From contig NC_134013.1 in assembly GCF_040712315.1 (NCBI RefSeq), positions 87,922,001-87,986,000 on the forward strand: 64,000 bases of DNA, in the 5' to 3' direction. Origin of the DNA: Castanea sativa (taxonomy: Eukaryota; Streptophyta; Magnoliopsida; Fagales; Fagaceae). How positions within the stretch are numbered: the stretch's first letter is position 1; each line of letters opens with the position of its first letter. The notes under the pieces are model-generated. The model was not told where the DNA came from. It worked only from the letters and a program-made list of their open reading frames with translations, and searched no databases. This document shows, piece after piece, positions 23,410-35,550 of this stretch. The translations under genes were made by a program, and so were the position numbers.

Positions 23410-23529
23410 ATAAAGAATATATAAAGACAATGTAATCTAACGGTGGATTTGTCAATATTCGCATCCAATTAAAAAATATTGAGTGGTGTAACATTACTTA
23501 GAGTTACACCAAGTGTAACTTGAACCCGA

Positions 23530-23576
<47 letters not shown>

Positions 23577-23583
<7 letters not shown>

Positions 23584-24220
23584 TCATAATATTACAATTA
23601 AAGTGTGAGGCTGGATTCTCCAACAAAAAAAAAAAGTGTGAGACTAAAAGTTTGTTGAGAAGGGGTTGTTACTTGTTATGTCCACATGCCCTAAACTTGT
23701 AATCAGAGAGGACTTGATAAACAATCCAGATTGTGTAGGCACAGACCCAATGATTTCATTTAAGACAACCATATGGTTTTGGATGTATAAGGTATTTTCA
23801 GAATATTACAATTAAAGTGTGAGTGGATTCTCCAACAACAACAAAAAAAAAAAAGTGTGAGACTAAAAGTTTGTTGAGAAGGGGTTGTTACTTGTTATGT
23901 CCACATGCCCTAAACTTGTAATCAGAAAGGACTTGATAAACAATCTAGATTGTGTAGGCACAGACCCAGTGATTTCATTTAAGACAACCATATGGTTTTG
24001 GATGTGTAAGGTATTTTCAGAATATTACAATTAAAGTGTGAGGCTGGATTCTCCAACAAAAAAAAAAAGTGTGAGACTAAAAGTTTGTTGAGAAGGGGTT
24101 GTTACTTGTTATGTCCACATGCCCTAAACTTGTAATTAGAGAGGACTTGATAAACAATCCAGATTGTGTAGGCACAAACCTAGTGATTTCATTTAAGACA
24201 ACCATATGGTTTTGGATGAC
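23577..24220 (+). repeat. Three tandem ~215-bp copies carrying a chitinase exon 3 fragment
   Basis: Units start at GGTATTTTC: 23577, 23791 and 24010 (spacing 214 and 219 bp). Each carries ~85 bp of GH19 exon 3 ([25 protein letters not shown]). Only the third continues into the rest of exon 3. The copies differ by a few substitutions and by poly-A length. Confidence 0.88.
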
Positions 24221-24314
24221 ACCACAGGGCAACAAGCCATCAATCAAGCCACAATGTCATCATAGGCAAATGGACACCATCCCTTGCAAATAGATCAGCT
24301 GGTCGAGTCCTAGG

Positions 24315-26261
24315 TGTTAGGAGCTTTACGAGTTGCTAATGATGGCATAAGAAATTGGAGTGCTTGGACAACATCAAGCCAGTCACTTGGCTAAATGTTT
24401 TCTCAAGACACCAATGACCCCTCATGCTTATCTAGTGAAGCTCTTAACTGCTCTTTGAAAGGGAAAAGCCCAGTCTCCCTGCTGGATTCAAAATGATGAG
24501 CATGATGAGGGGCAACATGTGGAGGCACCTTACTCCACATAATGCCCCAAGGCCATGGCAAAGGTGGGCCATGGTGCACAGAGATGGTTTTGGTGATGAT
24601 GGGCAGCAATAGATGGTGTTGACCCTATGTGATGGTGCATGGCATTGGTGGCTTGGCTGATGGTTGCTTTGTGTGTGGACTTGGTGGCTTGAGTGTAAGA
24701 CAATGCTAGGCTGCTGTGATGATAGTACAGTTTTTAAACCCCTTAAAACACAACCAGATTACCCAAGTTATTTAACCAAGTGATTAACTTAGGTAAATTA
24801 TGCAGATCTAAGTTAACATATATAAATCATATCATTGACAAGTACGAAAATAAATAACACAACGATATGATAACCCAGGAAAACTAAACCAGTAAAAAAC
24901 CTAGAAAGGATTTAACCTAGCTATCCTCAAGGTAAAACAAATCCACTATGAAAGAATTGAAGTTTACACAATAGCGACTTTGACCACTAACATTTTATTG
25001 CTACCTCGAGTAGGAAACTTACTACCACGACCACATGACAGCTCCCAGTCCACGTACTACTTCTTTCTTGGATTCCCAGCAAGCACAAGCACAAGCACTC
25101 TCGCTTGTATATCTTTAAGGTCTTGAATCTGCAATTGAATTGATCACCAAGCTCTTGATATCAATCTAGATCTTGATAACCCTAAGTATATGTGAAGGTA
25201 AACACCTCTAGATCTCACAAGAGGTTTACACACACAGCATAAAGAGCAACCTTAGAGAGCTTTTAGGTACAATACCCTAGATCTACAAAAGAGGCACAAT
25301 ATGCACTCTAATCTCTCTAAAAAAAAACTCTGAAAACCCTCTCTAAGGTTAACTTATAACATCCTTTAAATACTGGAAAAAACTGCTTGCAATTTGGGCT
25401 TCAAACGGTCAAGTTATGGCATTTTTACGTTTGCTGATTTTTATTGATATGCGACTTTCAATCGATCGAGTACCAATCGAATGCCTTTCGATCAATGGAG
25501 TACCAATCGAGTACCAATCGAACGAAACAGATTGTAACTCAATTTTTTCATCCCGAACATGAGTTTTTTGCCTTGGACTTCAATGTAGACCATTCTAAAC
25601 CAATGAGACTTAGTTTTTATCATAGTTTGCCAACATTACAAACTCAAAACCTAACAATGATCATAGGTTGTGTAAGGCATTAGGCTGGTTGGTGCTGGCA
25701 GAATGCATGGACTTGTGTAAGTGGGCTAATGGCAGTTACTTGATATGTTGTATATAGGCATGTTGTGTGGGCTGTGATGCTAATGAGAAGGGCTTGGGCA
25801 GGGGGCCAAGCCTTCTAAAACGTGATGGAACAATTGTGTATGTGGGTTGCTAAAGCATGTGGAGAGCAGGCCAAGACAGCATCAATTAAAAGTGTCCTAA
25901 GTCAGACCACATGTGACAGCAAGTCTTAGACAAGGGGGCAGTTACTTGGCAGTAACTGCCGTGACAGCTATTTCTGTGAATTTATCCTAGGGTATTGGGG
26001 CTGTCAACAGCAGAATGTGTAATTTTGGCTTAGAGAATTTCGTGTGTATTCTCCAGGCTTCCTTTGTACTTGATATTGAGTAATAAAGGTTGGGATTGGT
26101 GCTCTGTAAATACTGTGTGTGCTGTGTGTGTGTGTGGATTCCCTTAATAATTTTGTTCTAAGTGTTTCTACAGTGTGTGTGTGGTGTATTGGCTGAGACT
26201 AAATCAGGGACTTAGAGTCATCACAAGCAGAAAATTTAAAAGAAAAATTGGCCCTGTGACA
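24315..26261 (+). mobile_element. Solo LTR inserted in chitinase exon 3, itself carrying a nested LTR
   Basis: It begins TGTTAGGAGC and ends GTGACA. The flanks CTAGG (24310-24314) and CCAGG (26262-26266) are a 5-bp duplication with one C-to-T change; CCAGG is the expected chitinase sequence. Without the nested insert it is about 1.0 kb. An AATAAA near 26085 suggests plus sense. Confidence 0.78.
24724..25656 (-). mobile_element. Nested solo LTR-like element, 933 bp
   Basis: It is flanked by perfect ATGAT on both sides (24719-24723 and 25657-25661). The minus strand begins TGTTAGGTTTTG but ends in CT rather than CA. Words around 24840-24960 (AACACAACGATATGATAACCC) recur in the LTRs at 22446 and 55989. 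A TATA-like TATTTAAA lies at 25372-25365 on the minus strand, downstream of ATCGAA/TTCGAT palindromic words at 25455-25510. Confidence 0.65.
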
Positions 26262-26426
26262 CCAGGCTATGGTGTCATAACCAATATAATCAACGGTGGC
26301 CTTGAATGCCGTCGTGGCCATGATGATAGGGTGGCTAGTAGGATCGGTTTCTATGAGTACTATGACATTATGGGACTAAGCTATAGGAACAACTTGGATT
26401 GCTATAATCAAAGGCCCATTGCTTAA

Positions 26427-26989
26427 ATTGCTCTGGTCAAGACTCGAGAATTTTAGTAATGCTACTATTAAGTACTATAGGATTAAATAAAGAGAAACAA
26501 TCTTATGTAATTGGAAAATCTTTTTCCCTAGTAGAAAAACTTTTAGTATGTTTTTACGAGCGGTAAAATGAATGAAAGTGTTTAGAATGAAATTGCAGTA
26601 TATAGGGTATATTCTCTCCAAAAAAAAAAATCGGTGTATATGGTGATGAGTCCTAGAATGAAATAACAGAGTATGTATATGGCGCTGGACATCAGCTATT
26701 TATCAAACAGTTTCAGCCTTAAAAACTAGCCTAGTATTAGTTCAACATTGATATTTTTTTTGGAACTAAATGAATAGAAATGACAAATTTTGAATACAAG
26801 CTAGTGCTATTACTTCACATTCCCAAATCGGTGAAGTCGCCACTACTCTTTACATAAAAATAAAATGCCTTAACGCAACCCCAGCACAAAATATACCCAA
26901 AAGTTGAAAAGTGAAAAAAATTTAAAAATACATAAATAAATAAAGTACAAGTTTACATCTTTGGAAGACTCTTGTCCAAATTGATTAAA
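26427..26989. other. Shared 3' flank between chitinase and RLP in cassette 2
   Basis: It is collinear with 19213-19800 and, with gaps, 35551-36660. The two genes converge here, about 560 bp apart. Confidence 0.75.
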
Positions 26990-29221
26990 TCAATTTCTAT
27001 GTCTCCTCCCAAGTTGCTTCATTCCAAATGTCTTCCTTAACCAATCAGGGTTCCTTGCAGTCACAACATGCCCAATAATCACTCCAACAACTGTACCAAA
27101 TCCATACCCAATCACAACTATTTTCCAACCAAATTCAAATGGAAAATCTGAATCTTCACTATTCTCTGAGATTGAGGCTGGAGGTAGCAAAGTATCAAAA
27201 TTATCACAATTATATGTCAATGGGCTCCCACACAATCCTGAATTTCCCTCAAATGAATTGTTTTGAAATGTATTAAATTGTTGCCCATTTGGTATGTGTC
27301 CCGTAAGATTATTATAAGAGACATTGAAATACTGCAAGAAATTAAGTTGTGTTAGCTGCTGCGGGATCTCCCCTGAGAGTTTGTTTAGAGAAAGGTCCAG
27401 TGATTCCAACCCTGCAAGATTTCCCAATGAAAATGGAATGTTGCTACTAAGGAAGTTATTGGAAACATTGAACAAATGAAGCACCTTTAAATCACCAATT
27501 GATTCTAGGATCTCTCCTTCAAACCGATTGCTTGACATATCAATACCTCTAAAGAGCTCTAGGACCCTTTGGTATACCATATTCATGCCTTTGTTTGTAA
27601 TTTCCATTGAGTAGTTGTAATCATAGGACAAATGATAATTCCAACTACCTTTTGGTATAGTAAAATTTGTCTTCACATGAATATAAGTTAAAGGGCTTTC
27701 ATTCTCAAAATCCCTGTACTTCCAATTCTGAAATATTTCTAGTGGCAACTTTCCTGAAAAGCTGTTGTTGGAAAGATCAAGGACTCGCAAGTTGGGAAAC
27801 TTATACTCAGCGTTAGGAATGACTATTGGACCATTGAATTTGTTAGACCTTATACAGAGAACCATTAAATTTGGAAGATTTCCAAACCAATAGGGAAAAG
27901 AGTCATTGAATTGGTTGACACCAAGATCAATAGCCTCTAGCATCATTAAATTGGCCAATGATGTTGGTAACCGGTTTTGGAATTTGTTTTCACTAAAATT
28001 TATCATCCGCAATTGGGTTCCTTTTGCCCAAGTTTGTGGAATGCTTCCCTCAAGTTTGTTCTTTTGTAGATTAAGCACTAACAAAGAATCACCAAACTTG
28101 TTCAAACATTGAGGAAGTGAACCACTTAAGCTGTTATTAGACAAATCAAGCATCTGAATAGAAGTCATGTTGCAAATCCATTGTGAAATTCTTCCACTCA
28201 ATTTATTGTTTGGAATATTATAGCGCAAAGTGGAGGATGGTGGAATAGGAAGTGACCCTTCGAGCTGGTTAGGGCTAAGGTCTAGAATGGCTAGATTAGT
28301 CCATGGAAGAGGAATTGGAGCTTGACCATCAAAGCCTGTGAGAGAATTGAAAGAAAGATCCATAACCCTTAAACTTTCTCTACTTATGTGCCACATCCAT
28401 TCAGGTATATGGCCAGTAATGTTGTTGTAAGCTAGGCTTAGCCACTGCAACCCATCTTGGTTTCTTAGGAAATTTGGAAATTCACTCAAGTTACATGCAG
28501 CCAAATCTAACCCATAAAACTTTGGCAAAGTGGCATTGGTACATGTTTCATCAATGAGTAATGACAATTCATTATGAGAAAGATCCAACATGCCTAGGCT
28601 TTTCATATTAAGAGACATACAAAGTTCCATGCTGCCATTCAAGTCATTATTATAAACATCAAGAACCTCAAGATTGTAAAGTTGGACTATTGAGCTTGGA
28701 ATTGGGCCTTGAAAATTGTTGGACGAAAGCCCAAGAAAAGTCAATTTTGTCAGGTTCATAAGGGTAAAAGGGATTTCACCAGATAACATAGAAGAAGAGA
28801 GATTGAGATATGTTAGTCTTGAAAGATTGCCTACCTGGGATGGGATTTGAGAGTAGTTGAAATTGTTGAAGGCAAGGTTGAGTCTTCGAAGATGAACAAG
28901 ATGGAAGAGACTGCTATTGGAATTGATTGAACCATAAAGATTGCGGCTACTCAGATCAAGTTCAATCACATGACCTGTGTCCTCATCACAAATAACACCA
29001 TCCCATGAGCAACAATCACTTTTTTGACCGTCTAGTGTCCAAGATACAACCTTGGGACAAGCCGATGGATCACTAGATTCAGATCCTTTTATGCTGAAGC
29101 TGTTTTTGAATTGCAGCAAGGCTGAACTCTCATCATCATGGCATAGTGACTATATTGAAGGAGAAGAATGAGTCAGTACAAGCTGAGAAAGGGAAACTAA
29201 GAAAAGCACACGCATGAACAT
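26990..29221 (-). pseudogene. LRR receptor-like protein (RLP), full domain set, one stop in the N-terminal region (cassette 2)
   Basis: RLPs are plasma-membrane proteins with extracellular LRRs and no kinase; many sense pathogens (Cf and HcrVf type). Reading from the ATG at 29221 gives a signal peptide (MFMRVLFLVSLSQLVL), then TAG at codon 24 (29152-29150), where relatives usually have Gln before LCHDDE. After the stop a 709-residue frame is open: LRR N-cap (ALLQFKNSF, SDCCSWDGVICD), about 20 LRRs of LxxLxLxxNxxxGxIP form, an LRR cap (SGLCGSPLTYNC), an acidic spacer, one transmembrane helix (WKIVVIGYGFGTVVGVIIG) and a short basic tail. About 743 residues in all is shorter than the 900-1000 typical of the family, so some LRRs are missing. 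There is no in-frame ATG early after the stop, so no secreted protein is expected unless the stop is a base error. Confidence 0.88.
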
Positions 29222-29229
29222 GATGCAAA

Positions 29230-31764
29230 GAAAGGAAGACCCCTTGAAAATTCCTTATTAACTATGTTTAGCACTCATAGGCTCTCATTGCTATGCAAGA
29301 GAATGCAATCCAAGTGATGAGCATTTATAGGAAATTTAAATGAAGTGCAATGGTAATTAGCAAATCACTCTCTCTTTCTTTCTTTCTTTTTTTCCTTTTT
29401 TCCTTTTTTTTTTCTTTTTTTCTTTTTTTTTTCTTTTTTTTTTTTTTTTTTGAGAAAGAACTAGCAAATCACTATTGCACCTGAATTATTTTAAAAAATC
29501 ATATCTAGTGAAATGGTATTATATCATATGAAGCCACGGTCAACATTAATAAATTTATTCCCACCAAGACCCACTAACTTATATCAAAATCTAATCTAAA
29601 ACTCATATTATAATTCAAAAATGGTGAACTTCTTTTTTATCATTTCTATGTTTGACACTAAGTAAAGGCAGCTTTCTATAGGTGATAGTAGGCTAACCCA
29701 AGGTAACTTTTTCTTCTTTTTTTTTTTTTTTTTCAGTTATTGTACTTTAGGATTTTTAATTAAACCGACAATGTGTGGGAATAGATAATTATTTTGTAGT
29801 TATGGTATAATATATAATTTTTTTTCTAAATTTTGTGAAAAATAATTTGATCTCCCAAAAAATTAAACAATTTCTAAAATTATTTTTCATTTATCTACCT
29901 CAAAAAATATATCATCATTTTATTATTTGGATATGTTTGATTGATATTATTCATTTTTTAGGCACTCCATATTTTGCTAAATTATGTTATTGTGTGTTAT
30001 ATTTTCCTAATTTTTTTCCTGTACAACTAAACTATTAAAGTTTCAAACAAATTTCTCACTATCTTAAAAGATATTATCATATTTATAAGATTTTCTCATC
30101 GTAGGAATAGCTTCAAACTATTGATTGGGTTTGGTTACTAATATAGATACATGATATTCAAACTGCATGTTTCTTAGACATTCCTAAGATATTATACCAT
30201 ATTATAAATTTAATATTTAAAATAATATGTAAAAAAAAAAAAAAAACTTTTATGTCTAAAATTGAACACTTCACTTATCGAAATGAAAGAAAATAATTTG
30301 TATAACAACATAAAGAAGAAGTGATCAAACCAAAAAAAAAAAATTGATTGCATACACTTTTTTACTAAGATTTAATTGGCTTTAACTGGACTTCCCAATC
30401 ATATTTATTGTTACTACACTCCAGTTGAGCCTCTTCATCCGCCACATCATTGGCCACATTATTATTCTTTTTATTAATTTTTTTTGTTTTAATTTTTTGA
30501 CAACATTAAATATATAAATAAATTAGCTTTACAAATTCATCTTAGATAGTTTTAACTTTACATCTTCATTTACTTTAATTTTGATGTTATAACTAAATGA
30601 TAAATTAATAAAAAATTAAAACAAAAATATTGTCTATACATATTCATCTTGGGCAGTTTTAATATATAGCAAAGATTATATTTTGATAAAAATTCAAAAC
30701 CTCACTTCCAAAATAACTATGTATTATGTCAACAACAAAAAAAAAACAAACAAAAGCTATAAGAGGGGGTGAGAAGACTTGTGTGCCGAAAAACTACCGA
30801 ATCTTAGAGAAACTAACCGAGGCCACCCCTTTACCCTCTCTCTTCGATTTTGATCCACTCCACCAAGATCAACATGTGAAATTCCCATCATAATTTTGAT
30901 TACCATTCCAATCAAAACCCCTGTAGGTACGTTCTAGGTACGTTCTCTAACCTAGGGTTTTATTTTTTATTTTTTATTTTTTGAAATTGCAGAATTTTTT
31001 GGTAATATACGAACTGGTCTTTGTACATGTTTCTTTCTTATCAATTCATAGAGAAAGAAGAAAAAGTGTGGCTGGTTGGTTGTTTGGTTAAGCTCTCTGT
31101 GTTTCCTTGAGAAAGGTTTGGTTAATCTTTGAAGGATTCATATTTGTGTAATTGAGTTTGGTCGCCTGTTAAATCCCATAAATTGAAATGGTCTCCAGGT
31201 GGATTTTTAAAATCTTTGAATGATGTATGGAAAGCAAAACCATGATGATGACACCAAAGCTAATTTCTTTATTATTCATTAATGTCTTATTTAACACCTT
31301 CTTTTAATCTTTGATATTTCTACCCAAATGGATTCCTTAATTTGCAATAAAATTCTGTCCTGAGTACCTTATTTTGTTTTCTTCCAAAAGGTACTTTATA
31401 TGAAAACTGCTATATTCATAATTTAGCACCAAAACCACAATAAAACTCTCTGCATCAAAACTTTCAAATGCAAAAAACTTTGTCACTCAGCTACGGTGAG
31501 CTGCTATCTCTAGTAGCTTACTGCAGCTAAATGTTAAAAGGAAAATATTATTTTTTTAATCCCTCTCACACGCATCCTCTCCTCTTTCTCTCTTTCTTCT
31601 CACGCATGCCACCTCCTCTCTTTCTCTCTTCTATTGCTTCTCCTTGGCTATCACCCACGCCGCCAGTCCTCTCGCCCCAAGCCGCCTTGCCCCTGCCTTG
31701 GACCACCAAACAAAGCCTCTGTGGTTCTGGTTTGTGGGTTTTTTTTTTTTTCTTTTTGGTGTTG
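29230..31764. other. AT-rich intergenic region
   Basis: A T-rich simple repeat lies at 29380-29452. I see no gene. Near 30905-30960 there is a short direct repeat (GTAGGTACGTTCT, CTAGGTACGTTCT). The region follows the RLP start, so its promoter may lie at 29230-29380. Confidence 0.4.
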
Positions 31765-31990
31765 ATGCTTTGCCAACTAAAGGCAAATCTGATGAAGCAT
31801 AAAATCTTATCTAAGTCATCTTGTCCTCTTTGTTTGAAGGAGCTTGAATCGGCGATGCATGCCCTGTGGGAATATGACTTTGTGAAACCTGTTTGGAAGC
31901 AGAATTTTGGTTGGGCTGATCGGGCAAAGACTTCTGCTAGGACTTTTGTGGATTTGGTAAACTTGATCTGAAGAAAAATCTTATCTATGC
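31765..31990 (+). pseudogene. LINE (non-LTR retrotransposon) fragment, zinc-binding RT tail
   Basis: The frame LKANLMKHKIL, SSCPLCLKELESAMHALW, DFVKPVWKQ matches the C-x2-C...H...C(W) zinc-binding segment found after LINE reverse transcriptases (zf-RVT type). The last expected Cys of HALWEC is Tyr here. The coding piece is short, without the RT itself; the frame upstream of 31765 is low-complexity Pro/Ser and unlikely to be real. Confidence 0.55.
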
Positions 31991-33810
31991 AAGGTTGTTC
32001 CAGTGAAGAAGGCTGGCTGTGATAGAGTGGCTTGGATCACTCCCCCTCACGATTCCTTCAAGACAAGCTTTGTTGCGTTCTGATTGGTGTGGGTTTGTTG
32101 TGGCTGTGGCAGTGGATGTGAGTAGCGGCAACAGGTTGGGTTTACAGTGAGTCGGGTGTTTTTGTTTGGGAGGAGAGATACAGAAAGAGAGGAAGAGATG
32201 AGGTTGAAAATAAAAGAGAATTAAATAAATAAAATTTTAATGAAGAAGTAAAAAAAATAAAATTTTTGATGTTAGGTTGGGTGTATTATAAAGTGAGATG
32301 TTAAATTAAATAAAATAATGTTCTAAGTTGTTAAATGTTATATTTTTTGACATGTTTAATGTGAATGCTCTAAAGTATTAATGTCTTTTGAAATATTAAA
32401 AGATAAAGAAATCATTTGTGATCCAATGTATGCATTTAAAAATGAGTAGTTGGAGAGGTGTGTTTTTTTCCCAGCAAGTATTATTCGGTGTTTTGATTCA
32501 ATTTCTATTATGTTCTTAAGTTAAATGGTGTTAGAGTAACAGCAAGCAAATAGGTGCGCAACAGACTGTTAACATATATATAGAACCACAAGTGGATAAA
32601 GTGTCATTTTTTAAACCACATGTGGAATAAAGTGTTTTTTAGCTAGCTAAACAAATCACAGATGGGCAAAATGTAATTTTTCCTAGAATAAAATTATATT
32701 ATTGTAAACTTTCTTTATTTCCAATAGACTAACATCTAAGAATCATAGAAAAGAAAATTAATAACAATAATATCTTAAAAACACAACTAAATTGCATCAA
32801 CCCAAAGTTTAGTTCTAAAGAACACATAAATCTATCAATCTAAAGTAGAGATACAAAAAATAAAAAAATTCACACAAAAATAAAACATGAGAGAGAGAGA
32901 GAGAGAGAGAGAGTAATGACTTGTTTGTGTAGAAAAACTGTGTAGAATGGGAGAGAAAATAAAAAATTTATAGTAATAGAATAGGGATAAAAAAAAAATC
33001 AAAATAAAAGAAAGACGAATAGGAATAGATAGATAAAGAGTGACATTAAGGTTACGAGTAGCAGAAAAATGAAAATGTAAAATGGACATTATGGTTGGAA
33101 ATAGTGGTGAAAAATGGTTAGAAATAGCTAGATGATATAGCCGCTAATATGGCTCAAAAAAAACGTAGTAATAATAAATGATACACTTAAGCTTTTAAAT
33201 GTATTGTATATAGATAGATTAAAAATTATAGTTGCATACTTTTATTATCCAATATAACACAAATAAATTTTTTTCTTCAAAGACAATTTATTAGCCAGTG
33301 AAATTGCATATTAATTATAGAATTTAAAATACATTTAAAGAATTGTATCTTAAGTCTGAACATAATGTAAGAATGTGATGGAAACTAGGGCCAGTTGTCA
33401 ACTACCAGACTAAAACTTAAGACAAAACATACATTTTTTTTTTTTTTTTTTTGATACGACAAAACATACCATTGGTTCTGACTTAAACAATTATGCTAGC
33501 CACAAAGAAACTTATATTAGTTTTTCATCCTTTTGACTTTTTCTATCGTCCCAACCAAATACACATGGCGAAAAACTAAAATTTTTGCTATCGTCGCACT
33601 CTTCTATATACCCTTACAACATATCCAGCCTTCTAACTGAACTTAGCTAAATGTCATAATACCATATACACTTTTAGATTTATACTAATTTTTAATTTGT
33701 GTTATAAGATTGATCCATGTCAAATGCAGTGGATCCAACTATTACATGATACGAACAAAACTAAATAGCACATTATCGGAATATCCGATTGCTTAACATT
33801 AATTCAAAAT
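31991..33810. other. AT-rich intergenic region with (GA)n microsatellite
   Basis: A GA run lies at about 32888-32914. I recognise no gene. Confidence 0.4.
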
Positions 33811-34125
33811 GCTTTCAGACAAATTATAAAAGGAATTGAATTGGTCAAAGATTGTCTAAGTTCAAGGGTTGTAGATGTTAGTAGTACTAAGTCAAATTGA
33901 ATTCTGATGATTGTATGAGTTCCTTACATGTGATTTAACTACAATAATAATTCACAATTTCAACTTTGATGATTCAGCTATTTCACTTATATTTAGAATA
34001 TGGGCTATGTCAACAATAACTATGGTGTCCATATACTTATACATGTGCCTGTCAACACAATAGTTTGAGTAACTTTCTATATTTTTCACACTGATACTAA
34101 CTGTTCATCTTTTTAAATTTTTCAG

Positions 34126-35550
34126 CAATTACAACTATGCTTCAGCAGGTAAGTAATCATAGAAAGTCTGATAAACATTCTAGATAGTGTAGCTACAGAC
34201 GCAGTGATTTCATTTAAGACAGCCATATGGTTTTGAATGACACCACAGGGCAACAAGCCATCAAGCCACAATGTTATCATTGGCGAATGGACACCATCTC
34301 CTGCAGATCGATCAACTGGTCGAGTCCCAGGCTATGGTGTCATAATCAACATAATCAATGGTGGCCTTGAATGTGAATGTGGTCGTGGTCAATGGTCATG
34401 ATGATAGGGTGGACAGTAGGATCAACTTCCATAAGGTTGCCAAATTTGCTTGTAATTTAGCAATTAAATACTTTGTATTTAGGTGGAAATTATATAAAAG
34501 TTGTGTGTGAGAAAGTGTAAAGAAAGCTCAAGATGTGTACACTCAAAAGAGTCTCACGATTGGATCTCGCGACTTGCAAGTCGCCAAAGTAGCACACGTG
34601 TGAAGTATGCAGAGAACTGAAGGGTCACGACAATTGGAGCACTACAGGACAAGAAGTACAATCTGGTCTGGCAGTTAACTCAACTCTTACTCGCGACTAG
34701 TTCCAGTCGCGAGGCCGAGTCGCCAAAATGCCCTTTTTGGATGAAAAATGTCTTTTCACATTCCTCACATACCCTACTATAAATACTCTTTATACCCACG
34801 AAATGTAGAGAGCTTCTAGAGAGAATTTTGAGAGAGAAATCCTAAAGAAAAACAAGACTTACTCATCCACAATCTTAATTATTTGATTCTCCAAATTCTT
34901 ATACTCTCACCCTCTCCATTGACATGCCCTTGAGAGGTTCATTAGTCAAATCTTTTTCTCACTATACCCATATCAGTGAAGAGATATTTTGGTACTTAGG
35001 AAGTAGTTCAGAGATGACCAATTCGTTTGGTTGATGCAATGGGCAAATTACGGGATCTAGTAAGTTAGAAAATATAAGGTTCGGCGTAACCCTATTGGAG
35101 CAAAAAGCTTGGAGGGCTTAGGTGCATCGGATAGATTAGGCTTGGAGGATCTATTGCTATTCATGTATTGCAACTTTACTCTCTAGTGAATTATTTGACC
35201 GCTTGAAGGGCGGCGAAAAGGTTTTTCGCCGAGTACTTCGGTTTCCTCTTCGATAGCACATCGTCGTGTTATCTTTGTGTTTGCATCTCTTCCCTTACTC
35301 TTTAACTTTTAATTACTGCCGTATTTGTGATTAATTTTGGTTTAGAGTGTTTTACCAATTTGGATTTAGTTTATATTCATCATTCCGTACATATATTGTT
35401 TGTGTATAAGCTTATATTGGTAATTTTGCAATTGAGGGTCTAAACGTTCATTGGTGTTTTATACACTATTTGAACTTTCAGTTTCTATAAGAAGTATTGT
35501 GACATTATGGGAACAACTTGGATTGCTATAATCAAAGGCCCTTTGATTAA
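34126..35550 (+). pseudogene. GH19 chitinase exon 3 pseudogene split by a solo LTR (cassette 3)
   Basis: It starts after TTCAG with NYNYASAG, then continues with a decayed TAIWF (the next Trp is TGA), [18 protein letters not shown] and a GLEC-like region that has short local duplications (GAATGTGAATGTGGTCGTGGTCAATGG area). Homology breaks at about 34436 and resumes at 35483 ([14 protein letters not shown]) to a stop at 35550. The intervening ~1.05 kb is an LTR. Exons 1 and 2 are absent. The upstream 310 bp match those of cassette 1. Confidence 0.82.
34438..35481 (+). mobile_element. Solo LTR-like element inside the fourth chitinase copy
   Basis: It is homologous, in opposite orientation, to the LTR at 55989-57038 (TGCCAAATTT... 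to ...CTTTCA; CAATGGGCAAATTACGGGATCTAG; CGCCGAG). TATAAATA at 34778-34785 follows two palindromes at 34569-34584 and 34690-34713. Its first ~50 bp appear missing compared with the 55989 copy. The flanks TTCCATAAG and TTCTATAAG repeat 9 bp of exon 3. Confidence 0.7.

Larger units (their letters stand above)
22175..23525. mobile_element. TIR element (~390 bp without its insert), split by a solo LTR
   Basis: The first ~48 bp (GTTCAAGTTACACCTGGTGT...) are the inverted complement of the last ~48 bp (...ACACCAAGTGTAACTTGAAC). It sits in a TA/TG microsatellite, so the duplication is not readable. A 964-bp LTR interrupts it at 22446. A partial relative without the insert is seen near 63060-63175. Confidence 0.7.
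24137..26426 (+). pseudogene. GH19 chitinase pseudogene, exon 3 split by nested solo LTRs (cassette 2)
   Basis: The 5' half of exon 3 runs from 24137 (EDLINNPD) through [13 protein letters not shown] to the GRVLG codons near 24314. The 3' half resumes at 26262 with [16 protein letters not shown] and ends CYNQRPIA at 26426. The 1947 bp between them is an LTR flanked by a 5-bp duplication. A 4-base insertion (ATCA repeat) near 24243 also breaks the frame. Exons 1 and 2 are missing. The joined exon would cover the C-terminal half of the catalytic domain only. Confidence 0.85.

Noticed and set aside
31531..31764. N-terminal part of a 146-codon plus-strand frame
   Set aside because: Low-complexity Pro/Ser/Phe text from CT-rich DNA; only the downstream LINE zinc segment is credible.
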